A DNA stretch of 64,000 nucleotides. Origin: Glutamicibacter ardleyensis (GTDB lineage Bacteria; Actinomycetota; Actinomycetes; Actinomycetales; Micrococcaceae). The stretch spans positions 62,001-126,000 of the forward strand of contig NZ_BMKX01000003.1 of assembly GCF_014644555.1 (NCBI RefSeq). Reading direction: 5' to 3'. The position numbers and the translations under genes are program-made. Positions within the stretch are counted from its first letter, which is position 1. Every line of letters starts with the position of its first letter. Under the pieces are notes generated by a model. The model saw nothing but the letters and a program-made list of their open reading frames with translations. It had not been told where the DNA came from and ran no database searches. Positions 46,029 to 53,854 of this stretch are shown here, piece after piece.

Positions 46029-46858
46029 TTAGCGGGATTTACGATTGTAATAAGCGGCTTGCTTAGGAGTTACCCGGATCATCCGTCCATCACGAGCCCG
46101 ATAATCAACCAAGCCGTCATCCGGAACAGGAGCGCGGCGAGCGTCCATGCGACGCTGCATCTCCTTGATGGACACCGGCTTAGCAGTGAAATTCTTCGAA
46201 GACGTATCTTCGAAACCGGGGCGTGGGATAGGTTTCGGAGCTTTGCGCCCCTTCTGCCCATCCTTCGTTTTCTGCCAAATCAACACGCGAGTCTCATCAA
46301 CCTGAGCCGCGGCCAACTGATTAGCCAACGTCCAACCGCCAGCAACATCGGTGAACGTCACCGAATCCTCAGGCAAATAAACAACAAGGTCGATAGCTTC
46401 AAGCAAGCCAAGACCCCTCAAATCCGACATGCTCAAACCGTAGTAACGGCGCACATCAGCCCGAACCTGCCCGCTGTACTCCGAAAGGAGATACGCGAGC
46501 TTTAGGAGTTTGGGGTTGCGGCTTCCAGGATCTCTTCAAGCAGGCCCGAACCAGCTTCAATGCTCACGCGCTTAGTCTCAGGATCACGAACCTTTTCAAG
46601 CAGCTCACGCGAGGTTTCTGCACCAACCAGGCGGCGCAAAAGACGGCCAGAGTAGCCGGGATTCTGCTCGACGTAGGACAGCTCATCCAAGAACTCGAAG
46701 TCATCGAAAGCATCCTCAAGAATGCGCACTTCGACACCCCGAATTTTCAGGACACGATAACCGTCCTCAATGACGATTTTCTCTTTGCGATCCTGAGGCT
46801 TCTTAGCGCCAGCCGGGATCTTCGTGGAATCGGTAACTTTGATAGCTTCATCAGCCAT
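46029..46858 (-). CDS. Tail assembly chaperone, frameshifted long form (gpG-T)
   Basis: Ribosomes reading the short chaperone are expected to slip -1 on CCCAAAC and continue into the downstream frame, giving 117 + 159 = 276 residues. Right after the slip the second frame reads LLKLAYLLSEYSGQVRADVR and then RYYGLSMSDLRGLGLLEAID, so no in-frame start codon is needed. The second part resembles DUF5361 chaperone extensions. In lambda-like phages the GT fusion bridges the tape measure and the tube protein. Confidence 0.85.
46502..46858 (-). CDS. Tail assembly chaperone, short form (gpG)
   Basis: This 118-aa protein (MADEAIKVTDSTKIPAGAKK onward) lies between the major tail protein and tape measure genes, the conserved chaperone slot. 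Its C-terminus overlaps the slip site 4 codons before the TAA. ATGGAGG lies ahead of the ATG. It likely coats the tape measure protein during tail assembly. Confidence 0.88.
   Translation of the reverse strand: MADEAIKVTDSTKIPAGAKKPQDRKEKIVIEDGYRVLKIRGVEVRILEDAFDDFEFLDELSYVEQNPGYSGRLLRRLVGAETSRELLEKVRDPETKRVSIEAGSGLLEEILEAATPNS
46508..46514 (-). promoter_or_regulatory. Programmed -1 ribosomal frameshift site CCCAAAC
   Basis: In the gpG frame the codons read ACC CCA AAC TCC TAA, so the heptamer is in the required X-XXY-YYZ phase. A slip of one base back leads into the 159-codon downstream frame. Confidence 0.85.
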
Positions 46859-46905
46859 TGCGGGGCCTCCATAAAAGTGTGTGAACGGGGCAGAAGAGTT
46901 AGAAG

Positions 46906-46944
46906 CCTGTCGGGCGTGGCCCCGCTAAAAGCACGCCCGACAGG
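46906..46944. other. 13-bp perfect hairpin between the major tail and chaperone genes
   Basis: CCTGTCGGGCGTG pairs perfectly with CACGCCCGACAGG around a 13-nt loop. No T-run follows on the minus strand, so it may be a stability, processing or attenuation element that sets the high tube/low chaperone ratio. Confidence 0.7.
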
Positions 46945-46957
46945 TGGTATTTATTGG

Positions 46958-47491
46958 CTACGCTTCGCCGTCATCCAAGTAGATGTACGCCTTCACGCCG
47001 TTCGAATCCGGGTATGCCGTCATCGTAATGTCGTAGCCGGTTGCTTCCTCGTTCTGGTAAACGATTTCGCCACGCTCAGTGACCTGAGCATCCGGCAGTA
47101 CGATGCGGATCGTGTGCTTCTCATCGAGCACATCAATCACCACAACGTTGTGTGGAGACTGCGCGCCAGTGACCTTTACAGCCGTAGCAGTAGCAGTCGA
47201 ATCCGCGTAGTAGATCTTGAGTGACTGCGCTGTAGTTTCCAGCATGACCAGCTGGAAAGTCACGTCATGCGAAGTCTGAACCTTGCGAACAGTGTCACCG
47301 TTCTGCCAAGCCGTAATGTCGGTAACATCAGTCTCAATCGACTGGGTAACCCCATCAGGCCCAAGGTAACCAACATCAACGTGTGCCGCTGGCAAAGCAG
47401 TCACAGCACCAGTAGGCAACACTGTTCCCATCGGCGCAAACGTCACCGCGCCAGTAGTACCAACGCGGACATTCTGAGCATTATTAGCCAT
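46958..47491 (-). CDS. Major tail (tube) protein
   Basis: This 177-aa protein is followed by the frameshifted chaperones, the standard order. It is Val/Thr-rich and beta-strand-rich (GAVTFAPMGTVLPTGAVTAL and TAYPDSNGVKAYIYLDDGEA), as in siphovirus tube subunits. A terminator-like hairpin and its own ribosome-binding site (AAAAGGGGG) sit upstream, consistent with high expression. Confidence 0.87.
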   Translation of the reverse strand: MANNAQNVRVGTTGAVTFAPMGTVLPTGAVTALPAAHVDVGYLGPDGVTQSIETDVTDITAWQNGDTVRKVQTSHDVTFQLVMLETTAQSLKIYYADSTATATAVKVTGAQSPHNVVVIDVLDEKHTIRIVLPDAQVTERGEIVYQNEEATGYDITMTAYPDSNGVKAYIYLDDGEA

Positions 47492-47512
47492 TACTAACCC
47501 CCTTTTGGGTAT

Positions 47513-47546
47513 AAAAAAGGGGAGAAGCTAGATAGCTTCTCCCCTT
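47513..47546 (-). terminator. Terminator-like hairpin ahead of the major tail gene
   Basis: On the minus strand AAGGGGAGAAGCTA pairs with TAGCTTCTCCCCTT (14 bp, 2-nt loop), followed by TTTTTT and ATACCC. The stop codon of the upstream gene lies inside the stem. Confidence 0.87.
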
Positions 47547-47923
47547 GTCAGGAATTCAAAATTTTGTCTAAAACGTGGAACCTTCGCGTCAGGGTCAGGC
47601 ATCCACACAATCCCACCCAACGGGCGAGCCTTATAAATCAGCACACCCCGGATGCGCTCATTTCTGAGTGCACGCAAATGCGCTTCAACGTCCAACGCCA
47701 AGTCGAACGCGTCGCCCTGCGATTCAGCCCACGAATCAACGATCATCGACCGCCAACCATGAACCACCGACGAATCCGAACCACCAGACGGCTCCAAGAC
47801 CACGAACGATTTAGGCCGCTGCTTCGGAACACCAGCAACCACCACCGGAACCCCAACAGCACCAAGCAAATACTCACGAATTGAAGCCGGATGATTGCCA
47901 TAGCGAATAACCTCACCCGCCAC
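47528..47923 (-). CDS. Probable tail terminator protein
   Basis: I start this 131-aa protein at a GTG (reading MAGEVIRYGNHPASIREYLL) with GGCGGTGG upstream; the neighbouring GTG is equally possible. The 11-bp overlap with the upstream gene fits the compact operon. RYGNHPASIREYLLGAVGVP and the final QNFEFLTRGEAI match actinophage tail terminator proteins by position and size. The assignment is mainly from gene order. Confidence 0.72.
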   Translation of the reverse strand: MAGEVIRYGNHPASIREYLLGAVGVPVVVAGVPKQRPKSFVVLEPSGGSDSSVVHGWRSMIVDSWAESQGDAFDLALDVEAHLRALRNERIRGVLIYKARPLGGIVWMPDPDAKVPRFRQNFEFLTRGEAI

Positions 47924-48158
47924 CACCCACCGCCTTAGACAACAGACCATGCTTCGCCTCACGCGCCATGCCTTTAGCCGTAATCGGATAGACTCGCGCA
48001 ACCACACGGCTCCCGTATTGGTGTGTCGAAGATGCGAACCCTTCCCCGGCGATAGCTGAGATTTTCTCGGCTTCCGAAGTAACTATTGACTCCACCTCCG
48101 CACGCTTGCGAAGTTCGTTGAATCCCGCCAAGTTGAGTTTGATCCTTGTTTTAGCCAC
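47913..48158 (-). CDS. HK97 gp10-like head-tail completion protein
   Basis: This 81-aa protein has LNLAGFNELRKRAEVESIVT and ends with SKAVGGGG. Size, basic helical start and location between the adaptor and tail terminator fit the gp10-like neck protein. It starts 2 nt after the preceding gene. Confidence 0.72.
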   Translation of the reverse strand: MAKTRIKLNLAGFNELRKRAEVESIVTSEAEKISAIAGEGFASSTHQYGSRVVARVYPITAKGMAREAKHGLLSKAVGGGG

Positions 48159-48160
48159 GA

Positions 48161-48505
48161 CTACCCTTCCGCTCTTTTGAGCTTCACTCGGTACCCAGGC
48201 ATGAAACCAAATGGCCCATGGTTGAAATCATCCGGATTGCCCTGCACTATCAAAGCCAAAGGCTCATTCGGCAAAATCACCCGGTCAAGATGCCCACAAA
48301 ACGAGGTAGCGCAATACAGGTCAATGTCATGGTCAAGGCCAGTGCCAAGATCACGCAGAGGATCATCCGGAGCAGACGGCCCCCACCCGTAAACATTCAC
48401 CTCGACCGGATCAGCGAAACCCTCAACAGGGTTTCCCCAATCGTCTTCCGCACCCACTAAAACCGCTTCATGCAGCACCGTAAATGGCTCAGGAAATTCG
48501 CTCAT
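48161..48505 (-). CDS. Head-tail adaptor/stopper-like protein
   Basis: This 114-aa protein is beta-rich with VNVYGWGPSAPDDPLRDLGT, a pattern seen in actinophage head-tail stoppers (DUF-type). It overlaps the upstream connector by 4 bp. Assignment rests on order and size. Confidence 0.7.
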   Translation of the reverse strand: MSEFPEPFTVLHEAVLVGAEDDWGNPVEGFADPVEVNVYGWGPSAPDDPLRDLGTGLDHDIDLYCATSFCGHLDRVILPNEPLALIVQGNPDDFNHGPFGFMPGYRVKLKRAEG

Positions 48506-48918
48506 TTGTAGTACCCAGATTTCGCGTGAATCGTTCGAAACCGCCCTTTACGCGGCAGGGGCAACCACATAAGCTCCCCCTCAGTGAAGTACAGGAGGCC
48601 GGATGCAGCCGATGAATCAACCGTTTCTGACGATGTATTGGAGAACGGGCCAGCGCCTTGATTAGTTGACCGCTGACGAATGGCACGAGGGTTACTCAGG
48701 CGACGGCGAACGGACTCAACAACCGCGTCCTTCGCTGCCTGCTCGAGAATCTCATCGCCGCGAATAAACGCGTCAATATCAATTCCCCTCTTGCGTCCGA
48801 TAAGCCGAAGATTATTCGAAGCAGTCAACAGCCAAGCATCAACGGTTACCGTTTCAGCAACGGTCAACTCGCCCCAGACCGCTTCAACATCATCCGAATT
48901 AGCAAACGGTTCAGCCAT
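48502..48918 (-). CDS. Head-tail connector protein (Gp19/Gp15-like)
   Basis: This 138-aa protein has FANSDDVEAVWGELTVAETV, AWLLTASNNLRLIG and AAKDAVVESVRRRLSNPRAI, matching the Gp19/Gp15/Gp42 connector family that binds the portal. The C-terminal GLLYFTEGELMWLPLPRKGR is also characteristic. Confidence 0.83.
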   Translation of the reverse strand: MAEPFANSDDVEAVWGELTVAETVTVDAWLLTASNNLRLIGRKRGIDIDAFIRGDEILEQAAKDAVVESVRRRLSNPRAIRQRSTNQGAGPFSNTSSETVDSSAASGLLYFTEGELMWLPLPRKGRFRTIHAKSGYYK

Positions 48919-48930
48919 GACAGTACCGCC

Positions 48931-49359
48931 TTATTCGGTTGGTATGCCCTCGGCCTCAAGCGCTTCGCGAATATCGGACGCTGTAGCGTCGTCGTCAATC
49001 TCAAAGCCCTTGCTTGCCGCATACTCGGCCCACTTGGCAGCAGAGCCGCCACGACCGCCCTTAGGTGGGATCGGAATCTCAACGGCATCTGGGTCTTCGG
49101 TTTCACCCTCACCGTCACCGGCAGGAGGTAGACCCTCCGACTCCGCTGCGGTCAATTCCGGATCGTCGCCTTCTCCATCGCCGGAATTACCCGTTTCAAT
49201 AATGGTCAGAGGCTCTTTCGGCTGAACCGCCACGGACCCGGCAACAATCAGCTTCGGGTTAGTGATGAGCGGTTCGGCCCACTCAGGAACCTCGCCCGGA
49301 GGCAAGCACTTCGAACCAAGTTCGGGGTGCAACACGTGAACAAAATTATTGATCTGCAT
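48931..49359 (-). CDS. Acidic head-region protein with C-terminal helical module
   Basis: I start this 142-aa protein at MQINNFVHVLHPELG with GGAAGG upstream. The middle is a Glu/Asp/Gly/Pro-rich low-complexity linker (about residues 55-95). The end, AAKWAEYAASKGFEIDDDAT then ASDIREALEAEG, resembles small Rho-N/SAP-like helical modules. It lies between capsid and connector genes. Perhaps a capsid-associated protein; I do not recognise a named family. Confidence 0.75.
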   Translation of the reverse strand: MQINNFVHVLHPELGSKCLPPGEVPEWAEPLITNPKLIVAGSVAVQPKEPLTIIETGNSGDGEGDDPELTAAESEGLPPAGDGEGETEDPDAVEIPIPPKGGRGGSAAKWAEYAASKGFEIDDDATASDIREALEAEGIPTE

Positions 49360-49427
49360 AACAAAACCTTCCAGATAAGCCAATGGGCGCACACCTCGAA
49401 AGATGCACGCCCGCCAGCAAATGGCCA

Positions 49428-50465
49428 CTAAACCTGAGCGGTCAGCAGGCGCTTAGGAGCGTTCAGGACAGGCATTGCGACAGCATCAACGTAGGTGAAC
49501 TGACGGAATGGCACGCCATCCGACTTCACTACGATGCCCACAAGGCCCGGAGCTTCCTGGAAGGACATTTCAGCCTTCTTGGAATTGACCAGCTCAAGAG
49601 CGGTCACAGTGACACCCCATGCGGTGTATCCCAGATCCGCAATGCTGGCCGGAGTCAGCAACACGCGATCTTCTGGGATCGTGCGAGTCAGTACGCCATC
49701 CACATCAACAGTGGTGTCGTACGGCTCAGCGAACACCGGCAGACCCTCGCCCGACAGGTAATCGTTCAAGTCCACCAAACGCGCCACAGTACGGCCAGCA
49801 GCCGAACCGTAGAGAGCGCCAATGACTTCCTGCGAACGAAGCACGTTGCGGATCTGAGCCTGCGAAGTGCGAACCACGCCAGCACCGATGCCGTTAGTCT
49901 CGCGGTACTGGTCATTCCACAAGGTCAGATCAGTGAGAGGCTTGGAGGTCGAAGCGCCGGCCCATGCAACACCAGCGGTCACCTTGTGCTCGGCAGGAAC
50001 CCCAAAATCAGCTTCGAAGCCAACAAGGCCGTTCTCGTTGATGGTAAGAACACCATCGGTGAGAACGTCACCCCAAGCCTGCTCAAGGCGCGCCTGAACT
50101 TCAAGGGTCAACTGCTCAACGTCATCATAGATAGCGTCAACCAGCGCGGCCTTGTTGGTGCCCTCCGTGCGAGCAAATTCGAGCTGCAAGCGCTCATATT
50201 CGCCCATGTTCGAGCTAGTGGACAGCGGGATCAAACCCACCGAACCGCCACCAACCTGGTCACGCTCGGAGACGTGCACGCGGCCATCGAACGAACGGTA
50301 ACGGGCAGTACGATTACGGCGCACAATCTCCGCAAAGTTGATGGTATTGCTACCAATGTTTCGGAATGGCGCGGCGGTCAGCAGTCGGTTTTCCTGATTG
50401 ACAGGCACAGCACGGCTGAACTCGGTGCCAGCATCAGGGCTGACAGGTGCATCAAATACGATCAA
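49428..50465 (-). CDS. Major capsid protein (gpE-like)
   Basis: This 345-aa protein is the major capsid protein. It matches the lambda gpE group: SVGLIPLSTSSNMGEYERLQ, LTLEVQARLEQAWGDVLTDG, and late GVPFRQFTYVDAVAMPVLNA. It lies downstream of the decoration and scaffold genes, the usual order for this class. Confidence 0.92.
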   Translation of the reverse strand: MIVFDAPVSPDAGTEFSRAVPVNQENRLLTAAPFRNIGSNTINFAEIVRRNRTARYRSFDGRVHVSERDQVGGGSVGLIPLSTSSNMGEYERLQLEFARTEGTNKAALVDAIYDDVEQLTLEVQARLEQAWGDVLTDGVLTINENGLVGFEADFGVPAEHKVTAGVAWAGASTSKPLTDLTLWNDQYRETNGIGAGVVRTSQAQIRNVLRSQEVIGALYGSAAGRTVARLVDLNDYLSGEGLPVFAEPYDTTVDVDGVLTRTIPEDRVLLTPASIADLGYTAWGVTVTALELVNSKKAEMSFQEAPGLVGIVVKSDGVPFRQFTYVDAVAMPVLNAPKRLLTAQV

Positions 50466-50483
50466 TTTCTGTCACCGTCCTTT

Positions 50484-50885
50484 CTAGTCGAAGATGATGT
50501 GGGTCAGTGCGGTGCGCGCCGCTTCATCAAGCGCGCCCTTACCGGAATCCACAGGTAGGCGGTCGGCATTCACATAGCCGTGATCGAACAGTGCGCCACC
50601 AACGACGGTCTGGCCGTCTGCAACTGGCAACGAGCTGAACAAGAAGCCGGCAGGGGCCTCGGTGCCATCGACGGCAGCGGGATCATACGGGCCGAACTTC
50701 TCCGACGCGGTGATCTTTCCGACCAGGATGCCCGAAGGGATGAACCCGTTTGGGTGAAGCCCAGCGAACGCCGGAATGTCAAGAGTGATATTTGCGTTAG
50801 CGCCCGGCTCGGTACCATGCGGGCCGCGAAGCCACGAACGATTTTCCGACTGGGCAGACCAACGATTGACGTTCAACGAAGTCAT
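50484..50885 (-). CDS. Head decoration protein (gpD-like)
   Basis: This 133-aa protein has the decoration-family pattern GFIPSGILVGKITASEKFGP and ends with ALDEAARTALTHIIFD. Such proteins stabilise the expanded capsid at the three-fold axes. It precedes the capsid gene, as in lambda. Confidence 0.87.
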   Translation of the reverse strand: MTSLNVNRWSAQSENRSWLRGPHGTEPGANANITLDIPAFAGLHPNGFIPSGILVGKITASEKFGPYDPAAVDGTEAPAGFLFSSLPVADGQTVVGGALFDHGYVNADRLPVDSGKGALDEAARTALTHIIFD

Positions 50886-50900
50886 TTTGGTTTAGCCTTT

Positions 50901-51521
50901 CTAAGATTTCTTACCGAAACGCTTTTCGGCCTCGGCACGGCCGGTAGCCCGGCCACTGGTTTTGATGCGTTCGCGATCACCGGCAGCGCGGCGCAATGCC
51001 TCGTTGCCTCCACCGCCAGCAGGTGCCCCGGAGAGCTCGCTGTTGTCATCCACCCATGCAAGGATCGCGTCAACGTCAGCTGCCCCATCCTTGACAAAAT
51101 CAGGGCGGTTGAATGCGGCCTCGCCATCAATGACGCGGCCACGCAGAGCAACCTTCAAAGCTGTCTCAGCCTCGCGCTTAGCCGATGCAGTGTTCGCCGC
51201 GTTAGTAGCCTCTTCCTTGGCCCGATCAGAGTCAGAAAGAGATTTCTTACGCGCCTCTTCGGCATCTTCCGCGGCCTTTCGGGCCTGCTCGGGGGTTAGC
51301 GAGCCATATTCTTTGACGCGGTTCTCATGCTTTCGAGCTTGATGTTTCCAATAAGCTGCTTGCTGATCTGCGGTCATGTCTTTCAATGCCGTGTCGGCTG
51401 GAAAGGATGGCTCCTGCTTGCCCTTGTCCTCATCGCCAGCGGGCGGGTTCGGAGTGCCCCCGCCGCCTTCGTCATTGGACTGGTTCAAAAGCAGGTATGG
51501 GTTAGTGAAACGCTTGCGCAT
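50901..51521 (-). CDS. Capsid scaffolding protein
   Basis: This 206-aa protein is highly charged and helical (YWKHQARKHENRVKEYGSLT and AEDAEEARKKSLSDSDRAKE), with an acidic disordered N-terminal region and a basic tail, typical of actinophage scaffold proteins (DUF4355-like). It is encoded just before the decoration and capsid genes. AAGGAG precedes the ATG. Confidence 0.86.
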   Translation of the reverse strand: MRKRFTNPYLLLNQSNDEGGGGTPNPPAGDEDKGKQEPSFPADTALKDMTADQQAAYWKHQARKHENRVKEYGSLTPEQARKAAEDAEEARKKSLSDSDRAKEEATNAANTASAKREAETALKVALRGRVIDGEAAFNRPDFVKDGAADVDAILAWVDDNSELSGAPAGGGGNEALRRAAGDRERIKTSGRATGRAEAEKRFGKKS

Positions 51522-51559
51522 CTAATTTGCTCCTTGTCGGAAAAGGTCTCATGACGAGA

Positions 51560-51586
51560 AAACCCCCACGCCAGAAAGCGAAGGGG
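51560..51586 (-). terminator. Terminator-like hairpin ahead of the scaffold gene
   Basis: On the minus strand CCCC-TT-CGC pairs with GCG-T-GGGG around TTTCTG, followed by GTTTTC. It separates the MuF-like gene from the scaffold-capsid group. Confidence 0.75.
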
Positions 51587-51593
51587 AAGTTTG

Positions 51594-52418
51594 TTAGTTG
51601 ATTTCTTTTGAACCGGTGAATTTGTCAGTGCGCCATGTCAGCACAGGGCCAAGTTCGCCATGCTCGCGAGTCAGGATGAGGTCGGTGTATTCGGAAATTT
51701 GATTCTTTTCAAATTTCCCAATGCCGAGAAGTCGTGCGCCACGGTCAGAGTCGCCAAGCTTAGAGGCAATCTGATCATGCACGGATTCAAGTAGTGATTC
51801 GTTGATGATCTGATAATCATCGCCAGGATCAACCACGAATGGTTTTACCCCGCAATCACAGCCGGGGTGAATCGGCAGTAAGTCGCCGCGGTGATAACGC
51901 TGAGTCGAAGCAATCGTGCACATCGCGCAATTCTCACGACCAGTCAAAGTTCGCATGAACTTCGTAAACTTTGACTTCTCCAAAGCGTTGGCCGCCGAAT
52001 GAGTTTTCGACAACTGAACACCACTGGAAACAATGTCAACCAGCCGACGCTCACCCTCCGCAATCGCAGCCTGAACAGCCTTGCCGGAAGACAACGCCGT
52101 ATAAGCTGACGCGAACGGACGATGATAAACCGTCTCAGTATCAACACCACGCAAATTCCGTGTACTCGCATTGAATACCGCACCGTCACGAGCAGTACCG
52201 AACTCGGCGAGCGCCTGTTTTCGGATATACGCATCAGTCAGATTGGAGATCTTCTGCTGAGCCGATTCAACACGAGGAATCAGACTCGCAAGCATCCGAT
52301 CAAAGTCGGCATCACGGTAAGAGCCAAGCCCCCGCCACGTCCGCTCAGCAACCGCAATAATACGAGTGCGCACATTGTGCACCTCGCGGTCATATGCAAG
52401 ATCCAAGCGAGTTACCAT
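51594..52418 (-). CDS. MuF-like minor head protein (VG15-type)
   Basis: This 274-aa protein follows the portal with one-base overlap. It has TRENCAMCTIASTQ-like residues (GRENCAMCTIASTQRYHRGD) and IHPGCDCGVKPFVVDPG, the Cys/His cluster of the VG15/MuF group. These proteins join portal and capsid interior and may be ejected with DNA. No protease motif is evident. Confidence 0.88.
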   Translation of the reverse strand: MVTRLDLAYDREVHNVRTRIIAVAERTWRGLGSYRDADFDRMLASLIPRVESAQQKISNLTDAYIRKQALAEFGTARDGAVFNASTRNLRGVDTETVYHRPFASAYTALSSGKAVQAAIAEGERRLVDIVSSGVQLSKTHSAANALEKSKFTKFMRTLTGRENCAMCTIASTQRYHRGDLLPIHPGCDCGVKPFVVDPGDDYQIINESLLESVHDQIASKLGDSDRGARLLGIGKFEKNQISEYTDLILTREHGELGPVLTWRTDKFTGSKEIN

Positions 52419-53854
52419 CAGGACTCAATCGCCGGAGTTCGTGGTTCATTCCCCGCGCCTTGGTATTCCGCAAACTCGCCAAGCATCAACGCCTCAGTGT
52501 CCGCTTCTGCCTCCACCTGTTGAATCTGAGTTGGAGTCATCTGCCAAATTTCACGGAGAATCGTACGCAACGGGAACTTTTGCGACACTTGCGAAGTGGC
52601 CGAAGCCTTATCCGTGATCGTGTAGCGCTCAGCCGGCATAAACGAAACGTTGATACCCGACTTCTCGGCACGCTCTGAATCATCAGCAGTCAAGAACACC
52701 AGATGGAAAACATCAACCAAGAACCGACGCAAACGCGCTTGCTTATCCTCCACCGCGAACTGCAAACCTTCACGCGTGAAATTCGCACCCGAAGCAGACT
52801 GATTATCCGGGGCAAACATACCCATCGGACGGCGAGCAACAGCAGCCAAAGCCAGCTGCTCATCATGAAGGGCCTTTAGTAGTCCTTGAATATCAGTTGG
52901 CGTGGACTCCCACACCTTCGTGCCAGATGGAAGCATGAACCATGAACCAGGGTCTGATGTAAGAACATCTTCCAAGCTGTCGGCATTGAATGCCTCGGCA
53001 AGTTCCTCCTGAGCCGCATCTTCGGGATCGTCAACATCGGAAATGATGGCACGTTGTTTATATGCCTGATACATAACAATTACGGATAACTGAAATGTCA
53101 GTCGGTTGATGCGGCGCATGTGAGGCAAATGAGGCTCAAATTCACCCATACCTCGGCGATTACGCAAACGAACCACCGGCACAAGCCCATGCTTCAAAGC
53201 CATGCCATTGACTCCACCGGAATCTTCATCCCAAGACCAGGATTCTGGATCAAACGAAGTCGCAAGCTCACCTTCGCCATCCATCGAAGCCGTGTACGTG
53301 CGCGCCAAACCATCGTCATAGTAAGACCCGGCCACCATGACAACTGCGTAGGCGCGATCTTCGTCAGGGTCGGAGTAGAACTTTGCAGCGGCGCGCAACT
53401 GAGACTGTCGTACGGGATCGTGGAACGTCACGCACTCCCGCGGATCTTCATGCGTTACCAGTGGCCCATCTTCATCGTCAATGATCATCGCGTATGCGTC
53501 GCCGGCCCAAAGGAAAGTCTCAACGAACGTCGAAAACTCAACGTCAAGATTGTTATCCAGCCAGTATTTCCACGCAACATCATCAGGATCATCGCCGGAC
53601 ACCGAAGTTCGTACGTCGCGAACTGCTTGGCGCTCTCGCATCGACCCCACAATGAGCTCAGCCCAGTTAGTCGTAGCTTCTGCTTCAAACTCCCGAAATG
53701 CTTCACGAGCCTCGCGTACAGCAGCAGGCGTCGGAGGTTCTCCGATATGCCAAGCGTTCAGATCATCAAGCCTATCTAGGCGATCCTCGCGCTTAGCAAA
53801 GGCCTTAGCGAGCCACCATCCGGGAGAATTTACCCTATCTATAGCCAGCGGCAT
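52418..53854 (-). CDS. Portal protein (SPP1 Gp6-like)
   Basis: This 478-aa protein forms the dodecameric DNA gate. It has VPVVRLRNRRGMGEFEPHLP and HMRRINRLTFQLSVIVMYQA, then VARRPMGMFAPDNQSASGAN, typical of actinophage Gp6-like portals. It overlaps the terminase gene by 20 bp. Confidence 0.94.
   Translation of the reverse strand: MPLAIDRVNSPGWWLAKAFAKREDRLDRLDDLNAWHIGEPPTPAAVREAREAFREFEAEATTNWAELIVGSMRERQAVRDVRTSVSGDDPDDVAWKYWLDNNLDVEFSTFVETFLWAGDAYAMIIDDEDGPLVTHEDPRECVTFHDPVRQSQLRAAAKFYSDPDEDRAYAVVMVAGSYYDDGLARTYTASMDGEGELATSFDPESWSWDEDSGGVNGMALKHGLVPVVRLRNRRGMGEFEPHLPHMRRINRLTFQLSVIVMYQAYKQRAIISDVDDPEDAAQEELAEAFNADSLEDVLTSDPGSWFMLPSGTKVWESTPTDIQGLLKALHDEQLALAAVARRPMGMFAPDNQSASGANFTREGLQFAVEDKQARLRRFLVDVFHLVFLTADDSERAEKSGINVSFMPAERYTITDKASATSQVSQKFPLRTILREIWQMTPTQIQQVEAEADTEALMLGEFAEYQGAGNEPRTPAIES

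Noticed and set aside
49380-49420. Inverted repeat upstream of the acidic head-region gene
   Set aside because: The stem needs several wobble pairs and no T-run follows, so I do not call a terminator.
49383-50558. 391-codon rightward open frame opposite the capsid gene
   Set aside because: The leftward major capsid protein is well supported; this frame has no start signal or family resemblance.
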